Shown: positions 54,666 through 64,000 of the stretch, piece after piece
How positions within the stretch are numbered: the stretch's first letter is position 1
Layout: each line of letters opens with the position of its first letter
Source: Diphasiastrum complanatum
Taxonomy: Eukaryota > Streptophyta > Lycopodiopsida > Lycopodiales > Lycopodiaceae
Direction: 5' to 3'
Assembly (NCBI GenBank): GCA_029204225.1
Contig: CM055109.1
Coordinates: forward strand, 32,622,927-32,686,926
DNA: 64,000 bases
Translations under genes and position numbers: made by a program
Notes under the pieces: generated by a model
Told to the model about the DNA's origin: nothing
Seen by the model: the letters and a program-made list of their open reading frames with translations, nothing else
The model's database searches: none

Positions 54666-57600
54666 TCAGCCTGCACTTTCCGATGCCTGCATCTTTAAAA
54701 AGTTTGCCACCAGTTGCAAATTGGAAAAACTCTCCTTGCTTGTGTCGTTATTCAATAGCCAAAGTCCGGAGTCTGTAAAACGTTTGATCTTTTTATCGAA
54801 TCCAGTAATATAATTATTATGAATGAGCACATGCTTGTGGCTAGTCTGGTGCTGCCAGGTCTTGTTTTTGAAATATAGTCCACCTGAAGGAAAAGATTCC
54901 TGAGGAAGCAGAAATAATTTCACCTGCATGAGATGAACAGACAGTCATCAACATATACTAGTCTCTTTGCTGTCAAAAGCAAATGGCAACTAGCAATCAA
55001 TTCAATTCTGTGATTTGGAGGGTATCGTTCTACTAAACGCTGCAAGAAACAACAACATGCAAGCATAGATAACAACAAACTTGAATAGGCCTGATAAACT
55101 CATCTATGTACTTAAGGAACAAGATTCACACCATGATTCCATCTATGTAGTTAAGGAAATTCACAACTTTTAATCTGGTGCATAGAAAACTTTTTAGTAA
55201 TCTCACTGGCCCAAAGAGTAGCTAAAAATGTTTAAGAGAAACTTTCACCTCTCCAAAAGTCTTGTTCAGAGCCCAATTAAAAGCCGGTTGATCATTTGGC
55301 TTTACCCTTGGAGTCCAGGATTGGTTGTGAAGCTCCTCTATCCACTTTCTAAGTAGAAGCTTTGCTCCTGGAGAACTCCTCATAAAAAGCAAGCAGCTGC
55401 AAATGTAGGTGCGGCCTTTCCTTCCTGGAGCTGGCAAAGCATGTGAATGGTTACTGGGCTTGATCTGCCAGGAAAAATAAAGCAAATTGTTAAACGTCTA
55501 AGTAGCCACCTTCATCAGCTATGCATCTCTGTTTGATGACATCAGAAGCATACACTAGCAAATGGCAAATGTTGCCCAAGAAGGAAATTTCACCAGACAC
55601 TTAGTCATAAGGGAGATCAGTTCGCGCTCATGTTGTGTTTGATAAACTTAAGTCTAAGAGAGATTTCAATTCAACTTCATATCAATTTCTTAAACACATT
55701 TTCATCCCTTGTTGAGAAAGGGCCATTCCATTATTTGGATGACACCTGAGTATGTCTCAGAGCTCTTCCACTAAAATGCGATATTCTATTTTACTCTCTC
55801 AGCTGGTATAATCGTACGGAAGAATTTCGAGACATGTATACAAATTGACTTGCTTTTGCCGCCATCTATCTTACTGAGCATATTTCCATGAACTAAGTAT
55901 CGAATATGCATTCAGGAGCCGATAATCTTTGTGCTCCTAGTGTACCTTCTTAGTATGGTGCCAATTGATATACTACAATACTTCAGGCCCTCAAACTACT
56001 GATTGGTTACATTGGGTGAATTTACTAGTCACTTGGTTGCAATGGGTAACTATTCAACTGTCTGGCAAAGCGACAAGTTGTGACCATCCGGTAGGGTGGT
56101 AGGGTGCCCAACCTTGAATGACCTACAGCTAGGATGATTTCACATAGGGAGAAGATAAGTGGGACAAGTTCCAAATACTCTCCTCATGGTTGAGGCTACT
56201 TCAAGTGGCCTCCCCACCTTCCACACAAGTTGGGAATCAAGATTTACACCTATGTGGCCAACGGCAAGAATGAATGCCAGAAAGTGGCATATTGAACGTG
56301 CCACGCATTCTCATACTTGTCCTGGTTTAAAATGTGAGCAGGAAACAGGTTCCCAACTCTTGGTAATGCGCTCCCTAGTCACAATTTTTTATAGACTTTA
56401 TAACCAAAAATGATAAGGAAAGAGAAAAAAATTCATTGAGATTTTACATAAAAAATCGGTTCATATAACAGTGCCTTCATATAGATACAACATGCATCCT
56501 CCATTTTGTTTATACAATGTGTAGTTTCAAAACATAAATGTTGCTTGATAGGATCTCCAATCAAAGTCTATGTTTCATCACGGTATGCCCTACAGAGCAT
56601 CTTGATGACCAATTGGCAAACAAGGAGAATCGATTGATATAAATGGAAGATTGATAAATACGATTGCATTTAAAGATTCATTGTCAACAAGAATAGTCTA
56701 AACCCTAATCCCTAAAACCTAAACCTCAATTGCTACATCTAGCTCCATAAAAACCAATTGCTTTTTATGTTTTTATCTCTATCAACTTCATGAACTTCTA
56801 GGTTATCCATGCCCTCAATACCTACAATCCTTTTCATCATTCTAGCCACAATGAGGAGAAAGTCATTTCTAAAATTATCAATGCATAGAAGATTTGTCCT
56901 AGTTCTTTCAATGTTAGCATTATACTTTGGGACATTATACAATGACCTCTATGGTTGATGGTGTTCTAAAGCTTTCTATAGTTCCATTATGGCATTACTT
57001 ATTACCAAAGGTTATGGCTACTTTGTTATGGCATGGTCTCTAAACCTAGCTTGGGAAGCAATTGTTTTGATTGACACCATCAATTTTTTGATAGTTTGGT
57101 TATGGCATAAGTTAACCATGGCATTCCACTATTGTGTTTGTTGCAAATTTGGTCAATCTACATAGCTCAGAAAAGCATCCTTGAAAAAGAAGTTTCCTTC
57201 ACGTTGTCATTCAATTGCAATCCTATGTATTTCCTATGTTGTGTGTGTCCTTTTCCATTTTGCAAATTGGGGTAGCAATCATCTTCATTCTTTAGCTTTC
57301 TTCAACCCTACATGTATGTGATATGTGCCTCAAGGTTCATCATTTCAAAATTTTCTTCTTTGAAATGCACACTAATGTGAAATATGCATAATCTCAATTC
57401 CTTCTTTCGGTATCAACATTTTGAAATTTGTTCTTGAGCATATGCTTTTGTGGAGCCGTGAGCGTCTTCATTCACTATTACTCTTTTGTCAAACATTGAG
57501 AAAAATGTCAATGCTTGGTGTGATCTTAAAATGTAGCAACACAAACTTGGTTCCAATGTTATAATTTAGTATTCTCGATACCTAAATACCTATCATTGTT

Positions 57601-59452
57601 TTTCTGAACTTTCTAGGCTTTTTTTCCTAAGACACCTAAATTTTTTTACAAAGAAGACCCAAAGGAAAAAAAAATGTATTCCGCTCCCAAACGCAAGTGG
57701 AACGCCCCAAAATTCTAGAATGTGATCAAAAGACTAATTTTGAAAGCTCGATGCATCTATGGTTTGTCAGTAGGAAAGTCTTTACAAAGTATTCTAGAAG
57801 TTATTGATATTACATGGTAATTGGAACCTCAGTATTGTTCATCACATTGAGTCCATTTTTTATTTCATTTGGTCATTGGTTGGTTTTAGGGCATTTCATC
57901 AACAGTCCAATTGTTTAAAAAGGTGCCCAACCCTAAGTGGTATTTTTCCATACTTTGAAATAGATCAATTTAGCAGGTCATAATTGTCTTCGTGGATGGA
58001 CATGCTAAAAATTGTCAATTACCCTTGGAACTTCCAGCTCTGAGTCGCAGACATGAAGAAAATGGATTGCAAAAGTAAAAAATTCCAAATGACTAACATT
58101 TGGGAGATGTACTTAGTGGAGAATCCCCCAGGTGGTACCTGACAGAATTTCATGACAATCGAAGTAAAGATTTCTTAAGCTTGTTAATAGTGACTATGCA
58201 AAGATCTCCTAAAATTTTCTAGCTTTTGATGCCACCAGAATAAACACAAGATTTCGAAATATACTCCAGACATCTTTTGCCTCAACAGCTTAGTGTAGGA
58301 AGTAAATTATCTTGACAGGGAATGTGTTGAAGCTGCCACTTACCTTTGATTTTTGCATCCAAGATTTGAATAATTCATACACATAAAAAGAATGTGTCCT
58401 AGCCAGCAACAAGTTTATAAACCTAATATTCCCTCCTAATTTAAGATCTCTAGGGCAAGGATGATGGTTGAACAAATAGTAGACATAATAGTAGCTGCAA
58501 TCAAGTTAGGCTAGAAAACGATTTCTAAAAGCAAGAGAGTCGACATTGCACTTTACCTTCCGCCTCCCAATCTCAGAAAAAAGAAATTCCTTTTGTGAGA
58601 CACAATATGTAACTGAAGTTGGAAGGAAGTGTGCTTACTGCGGTCATGTCATCCATAAAGTAAACTTCATGCTCTCCTTGAAAGTAGGGAAAGGGATCAG
58701 CAAGCCACACCATGTCCACATCATTGTATAGGACGGAATATCCTAGCTCCAATATGCGTAAAAGGTGATGTGGCCTACGCGATGTAAAGTTGAAAAATCC
58801 CTGCCCTTGGTGATCCCACCACATGAAGCCAAGTCAGGATCAAATTCCAAACAAAGCAAAACTAGATCATCAGGTCTACAAATCAAAATCATTTGACGAA
58901 GTGAATGTGCAATCAAGCCATGGAACCTACCTCGGAGCCAAAGCGCTGAGCCTCAGAAGCAGGCAAAACAGGAGGCACTAGCACAGCATGGCCAGGCCAG
59001 TGCTTGTTGACATGCCGAAGAAGCTTATAATCCTCAGCAATGACAAGCACAGAATCCTGCCGACCCTGCCTAGCTACACTCACAAGCCAATTCACAAGAA
59101 ATGCCAAATAAGGGTAAGTAACGACACACACAATGACGGTCCCGTTCTTTGCCACAGCCGTAACCGCCTCCTCCAGAGTATACAGTTCCCAGTTCTGAGC
59201 CACAAACTTCAGCGCCTGCCCATGATCTTTGGCATTGGCAGCTACTAGGGTTTCAACTGACACAATGCGGTTCTGCAGAGGCAGCAGCAAACAGACGAGT
59301 AGCACCATCGAGATCGCCAGAGGCAGCGCGCGAGGGTAGAATGAGGCCGGGGGGGGATGATGATGAGATGCAGGTGAATGATTTGCAAAGGAAGATGGCG
59401 ATGCGTGAGCATGCCTGCGAGGGAAGGCCATGGCGACGATCGCCATCGCCAC
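54666..59452 (-). CDS. RGXT: GT77 rhamnogalacturonan-II xylosyltransferase (RGXT/MGP4-like), four exons
   Basis: Exons 59452-58931, 58800-58639, 55464-55249 and 54923-54666 all break at phase 0 and join to 385 codons; the family is usually about 360-370. It is a type II Golgi protein: a His/Pro/Ser-rich cytosolic tail, then a membrane anchor at about 42-59 (ALPLAISMVLLVCLLLPL). The lumenal GT77 domain reads VLVIAEDYKLL, WPGHAVLVPP, FNFTSRRPHHLL, the nucleotide-sugar motif YNDVDMVWL (DVD about 201-203), TYICSCLLF, KPNDQPAFNWALNKT, PSGGLYFKN and HNNYI. Known members add xylose from UDP-xylose to fucose in side chain A of rhamnogalacturonan II. Intron 2 is 3.2 kb, much longer than intron 1 (130 bp). 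The start is the first Met of the open exon. Confidence 0.9.
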
Positions 59453-59779
59453 AGAAACAGAAACAGAAACAGAAACAGAAAGACAGAAGAGAGAGAGAGC
59501 TCTCCTTCGAGGCGGATGGGGAGCTTAAAGTGCACGAGGCAGTTTACGCGCGCCCACTTAGATTTTTGCCACATGTCATGCATCGTACTTGGACGCTTTT
59601 CCAACCATTGGTTGCACAAAAGCGTGGCACAATCTCTGAGCGTTAATTTCAGCATCCAACGGTGGCGAGATTTAAATCATCGTGTGCCATTCTATGGCCC
59701 TGCTGAGAGAGTCGTGTGCCTCATAAAGTGGTACATATCCGCCACCTAGAATCGGGCTACGTGTTGGGCCGGGAGGGTG
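59453..59779 (-). promoter_or_regulatory. 5' flank of the xylosyltransferase gene
   Basis: The flank starts next to a short (AGAAAC)5-like run on the plus strand (about 59453-59481), which reads as a GTTTCT tract on the gene's sense strand just before the ATG. No TATA box is assigned. The region is assigned by position. Confidence 0.4.
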
Positions 59780-59962
59780 GCTTCCACCTCTAGCTCGCTG
59801 TTGGATGGCGAATTCCATAGCTAGGAGTTGGGGCGGCGAGGGTGGCCAAGACCTGTAGCTCGCTGTTGGATGGCGAATACCATACCTAGGAGTTGGAGCT
59901 GTGAGGGTCCTTGGCTATGACTTGTAGCTCGCTGTTGGATGGTGAATACCATACCTAGGAGT
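59780..59962. repeat. Three tandem copies of a 64-70 bp unit upstream of the xylosyltransferase
   Basis: The core tagctcgctgttggatgg starts at 59791, 59855 and 59925, giving periods of 64 and 70 bp. Each copy continues through a block ending ctaggagttg. The array lies 330-510 bp upstream of the start codon. Confidence 0.85.
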
Positions 59963-60180
59963 TGTAAATTTAGGAAAGAGATTAATTTGTTATGTAAAGC
60001 TATGCTATGGTTTGAAACCTGCCTGGCTAATCTTAGCCAACCAGGTGATGCCATGTGCCCACTATCACTCCTCACAATTGCTACGATGGTAGTATTATGA
60101 CATGGTTCATGTAACCCCCTAAACCCCCAGTTTTGAGTTGTTACAATTTATGTACCTTCTTGTTGCACATGAATGAACCT

Positions 60181-60213
60181 CCCCCCCCCCCCCCCAAAAA
60201 AAAAAAAAAAAAA
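60181..60213. repeat. C15-A18 homopolymer pair
   Basis: Fifteen C are followed at once by eighteen A. The length is likely to be error-prone in sequencing. Confidence 0.9.
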
Positions 60214-62005
60214 TCTTCATTAATTTTGGCAAACACTGACTTTGTTATACAAAAGGGAAAAATACTAGCTTGGCAAGTGACTACCTTAGTAATTGGTCTA
60301 TCTCACTGCCATTGTCAATCCTAATTATGAACAACAATAGATATACTTAAATTTCATTTTAGCACAATATTTCAAAATCTATGGAGGTTGTAACTAAGAT
60401 ACAACATAGTATGGCATGATTATAAGGACATAACAAGAACAAAACATGGTTTAATATAAAGGCACCATCCCCTATTGGGACTAAAGTAGCAATATAAAAA
60501 GATCATATTAGCGCTTCTCAAATTAGGTATGTCTAAACTTCCATCTGGGACGACTATCAATCCAATGATGGGCGTTCAATTTGTCCAATTGAGAAGTGCA
60601 AGTGAGGTAGGAGCTACTTATTGCTCATTTGTCAAAAGTGGTTTCCATGCAAACATTGCCTTCCACCTTCTTTCAATAGATTAGAGATATCTTGCCAAAG
60701 TCACTATATGTTGCTCTTAGTGATCATTTTCTATTCATTAAACTAAGAACTTGCATAACCTCACCTTCCTAAATGTGCATCATTTCCAACCTTCTCCAAC
60801 ATGTTCAAAAAAATTGTTTGTAGAAGAATTTCCCATAACTCCAATGTCTGCACAATGTAGTGACAAACTAGTGTGCCAAGTTTGATTGCTACCAGAGTGA
60901 TATGATTAGCAATACGCTCGAGATTTCCAAAGCGAATATTGTCATGTTTGTCTATGACTTTTGACTGCTTTATGTTAACAACTTATGGATGCATTTCATG
61001 CACATTACTAAATATGATGTGTGCAACAATAGGTGTTATATACATTATTGTTTGAAACAAGCTTAGGGTGAATGTTGCCCTCATATGAGAGTATGGTTGT
61101 CCAACAACTTATAGACATGACTTGCATTAAGTTTTATGTATGGGGTAAAGCCCCTAGTGAGGGTTGTACCCTCCTTGAGGGCAAGAGCCCAAGGGAAGGT
61201 GTCCAAAGGCCCTCCATGAGGGCTTTATCGGATGTCAAGCCCCAATGATTTTTCCCTTGAGATGCCCAACCCAAGCAAGGCTAAGTAACAAAGGTGTCAT
61301 TGATTGTCCCATCTAATACAAAATATGGCAGGCATGTAAAAAACCATGTAGCATGATGTTACTATGATATTTGATAATTGTAATAGGACGTCATCAAAGA
61401 TGATGTTTTTTTTCTTAGATTCATGTCATACATGTGTAGTGGGTACACATGTGTAATGAGAATCAATACACTTTTTACAAGCTCATATGCTTGATAAAAG
61501 AAATCACACAGCTTTTTGGGCATGCTTTTTTGACAACTTGTTAAAAACTACAATGGTGGGATATGTGTAATTCTGTCAAAAGTGCAACTAAGACCCAAAA
61601 ATCACTAGTTCAACCTAAGACATGGCACTTGTGTTGGTGATAATAAACAAACAGCCATCAAACAAGTTTGGAGATGATGCCTTTTGATATAATTATTTTC
61701 TAAGAAAAAACGATTTGACTTTTCTTAACATGATACCTTTAGCTAAATCAATATAGATGTTTTAAAAATAACTTTTACTTTTATAATAATCTTCTGCGCT
61801 TTCTTATGATTTATTTTGATTTGTCAATCGAGACTATGTGATGCTTGAGTTCAAGCACGTCTATATAGTGAGTAAATGAAATTTGAATCAACTAGAAAAA
61901 AAAAATTAATTGTTGGTCTTGCCAAGGACCCATTGTAAATATAAGTATAGCTCTATTGAATCTCGTTGTTATAATTGACCAAGGTAAGGACAAGATCAGG
62001 TGATG
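60214..62005. other. AT-rich intergenic stretch
   Basis: No domain was recognised. Around 61140-61260 short G/C-rich words with 'gagg' and 'cctc' recur in both orientations (for example ggccctccatgagggc), which gives local hairpin potential. I found no element ends. Confidence 0.35.
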
Positions 62006-63195
62006 ACGAACACTCTACGAATACTACCATCTCGCCAAAGGTACACTAAGCGACAAATCTTCCAAATGGGATAAGTCCTCGTCCGATCCAACTGTATCTC
62101 CTTCATGTAAACTTAATTTCAAACGACTTACATGAAATATTGGGTGTGCAACTGATTTTCCCTGAAGATCGAGTTCATACACCAAAGAACCAATTCTACG
62201 TACAATCCTGAATGGTCCACAATAATGGGTAGAAAGATTGTAATGCGTCCCTATACGTAATGTCTTAGAATCTTTGGAGATCTCTTAAGATTGGTATAGT
62301 GTTTAGCTTTATCATGAGCACTACGAATACTATCCTTAGACACTTGCAACATCTCTTGCATATCATGCAAGAAATCAGCAACCTTATGGATCTTAGCAGA
62401 CTTCTAGGTTGAAAACCGTACATCAGCATAAAAGGACTATAACTTGTAGCAGAATGTTTTCTATACAAACTCAACCAGTGGGAGATAGTCTATTCAATGA
62501 GATTGCATGTGAGAAAGATATGTCCTCAAAATATCTTCCATAGTTTGATTAGTCATTTCTATCTAGCCTTTTGATTCAGGATGATCAGAAGAACTTAAAC
62601 TCAAGGAAGTTTTCAGTTTATGGAATATTGCTGACCAAAAATGACCTGTGAACTTAGGATCTCTATCACCAACAATGTCACTTGGCAGACCATACAGCCG
62701 AATAATCTTTCAACAAAGATTTGGGCTAAACTCAGAAGTCTTTATAGTTGACTTAACTGGTATGACAATAGCTGACTTAGTTAACCGATCCACTGCAACC
62801 CAAATAGCATCATTTTGCCATTGGATCTTAGGAAGTCCAACTACAAAATCCATAAATATGCTTTCCCATCTCTTATCAAAGATATTTAACAGATGCAACA
62901 AACCACTAGTCTTATGGCATTCAGGGCTTGCATTTAATCACATATGACTCGACATATGGTTTGAGCTTTGGCCAATAAAACTCCCTCTTAATCAAGTCCA
63001 AAGTCCTGTGTATACCGGAATGTCCAGCACAAGGTATGTCATGACATTCGAACAAAATCTTGCGTTTGAGCTCTTCATCCTTCCATTCATCAAATCCACT
63101 TCTACCATCGACTACCAACAACTCTAGCTCACCTTCCCTCATTTCGACCTCCAAACTGCTCATGCACAACCCTGAGCTTATCAAAGAGTATCGTA
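62006..63195 (-). pseudogene. Ty3/gypsy integrase fragment
   Basis: Minus strand: an HHCC-like zinc module at about 63060-62930 (CHDIPCAGHSGIHRTLDL, then REFYWPKLKPYV). The catalytic core follows at 62900-62700 (WESIFMDFVVGLPK and AVDRLTKSA). The end of the core at 62470-62400 reads YRKHSATSYSPFMLMYG. A C-terminal domain at 62270-62020 reads YCGPFRIVRRIGSLVYEL, then PIFHVSRLK. Frameshifts separate the blocks. No chromodomain was seen and RT is absent. Confidence 0.82.
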
Positions 63196-63339
63196 TGGCA
63201 TCGAGACCTATAACAATTGGTCATTCATAAAATCAGAACATGGTTGAAAAACAACGGTCGACTTCACCAGGGCCCTTAACCAGTTCATGACCGACTTGGC
63301 TAACTCTTTAGATCCTATCGTCCTCCTGGAAGCCCTAAA

Positions 63340-63440
63340 GTGGTAACTTGTAAGGTCCAAATTAGCCAAATAAGGTCCCAAACTTGTAATAGAGGCACAA
63401 ATGAACACTATAAATATATTGCTAAGATTGGCACATGACA
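63340..63440 (+). mobile_element. 3' end of a plus-strand LTR
   Basis: A TATA-like ctataaatata at about 63409 and the ending ...gcacatgaca (63440) directly precede a primer site. The LTR start was not found and may be further left or lost at the junction with the gypsy integrase near 63200. Confidence 0.5.
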
Positions 63441-63444
63441 ATTT

Positions 63445-63456
63445 TGGTATCAGAGC
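63445..63456 (+). mobile_element. Primer binding site (initiator tRNA-Met type)
   Basis: TGGTATCAGAGC follows the LTR end by four bases. The element's leader runs from here to the window end with no gag frame yet visible, so the rest of the element lies outside. Confidence 0.8.
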
Positions 63457-64000
63457 ATTAGATTCTTTTCCCTTCAAATTTGGTGGATTTTGTTAAATTT
63501 GGTAGAGTTTCTTGTTTCATTCAATTTTCAGCAAGTTTTGATTTAATTTCTAACTATTTAATCTTATTTTTTGGATCTTTTGTTTAGCTTCTTGGAGGTA
63601 CTAAGATTTTTTTATTTGGAGCTATAATGACCAAGTTATGGCCTATTTAGTGTTTTTCTTTTCAATTTTAGTTAGTGATAGTTTTGTAGTTTGTTTACAT
63701 CCATTTTGGCCAAACTTTCTGATTGTAATTCTATAGGATTGTAGATCTAACTCTTAGCTTGAATGTGAGCCAATTTGTAGGCAATTTGGTTGAAAATTGA
63801 GGGAGACATGACAAATCTTGTGAAAGAGGTCAAATCCTAGTTTGAGTAGAGAATCACTTCAACGTTTCATTCTTTGTAAATTTTTTTCAGTTCTTTCATT
63901 TTGAAGCTTTCCTTAAAAATACATATACAAAAAAAGAAACTTACCCTCGCCTACCCTAACCCTACCTTTCCCAGCCCTAACCCCCTCGTGACCTAAACCT

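Noticed and set aside
59341-59749. Plus-strand frames over the xylosyltransferase start
   Set aside because: They are antisense shadows of exon 1 and the GTTTCT tract.

Overview
The window is nuclear DNA from a land plant, most likely a seed plant. The evidence is spliced plant-family genes, AG/CT microsatellites and a dense background of decayed Ty1/copia and Ty3/gypsy retrotransposons. I cannot name the species. Every retroelement seen carries stops, frameshifts or deletions, so the repeat load looks old.

Four cellular genes can be read by joining exons across GT..AG introns. (1) Positions 7754-11074, minus strand: a seven-exon WAT1-related/EamA transporter gene, 426 codons and apparently complete. 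(2) 20656-21698, minus: a three-exon DUF7054 (At4g22758-like) gene, 247 codons and apparently complete. (3) 40614-46573, plus: seven exons of a mitochondrial FtsH3/FtsH10-type m-AAA protease, with all catalytic motifs kept but the first coding exon not found. (4) 54666-59452, minus: a four-exon GT77 rhamnogalacturonan-II xylosyltransferase (RGXT/MGP4-like) gene, 385 codons and apparently complete. They act in different places: membrane transport, unknown, mitochondrial inner-membrane proteolysis and Golgi pectin synthesis. There is no sign of a functional cluster.

Layout: 0-7 kb holds a minisatellite, a solo LTR, and copia and gypsy relics. 7.7-11.1 kb is the transporter gene, with a GA microsatellite upstream. 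12.6-19.3 kb is a nest of at least three copia fragments plus a gypsy RT relic. 20.6-21.7 kb is the DUF7054 gene. 23.1-24.3 kb is a deleted copia with its 5' LTR. 26.2-29.4 kb is a chromovirus with its 3' LTR, ended by a foldback element at 29.36-29.74 kb. 32.4-36.7 kb is a decayed copia. 37.7-39.0 kb holds small non-autonomous elements: a hAT-type MITE with an intact 8-bp target duplication and a TRIM-like mini-LTR element. 40.6-46.6 kb is FtsH. 48-52 kb is a LINE tail and another deleted copia between LTR copies. 54.6-59.5 kb is the xylosyltransferase. 62.0-63.2 kb is a gypsy integrase, and a new plus-strand LTR/PBS near 63.4 kb runs off the window.

I found no new biochemical system. The most useful observations are the two small non-autonomous elements, a short duplication with TRIM-derived filler, the repeated loss of catalytic aspartates in unrelated retroelements, recurrent gag-to-pol deletion derivatives, and the undetected first exon of FtsH.
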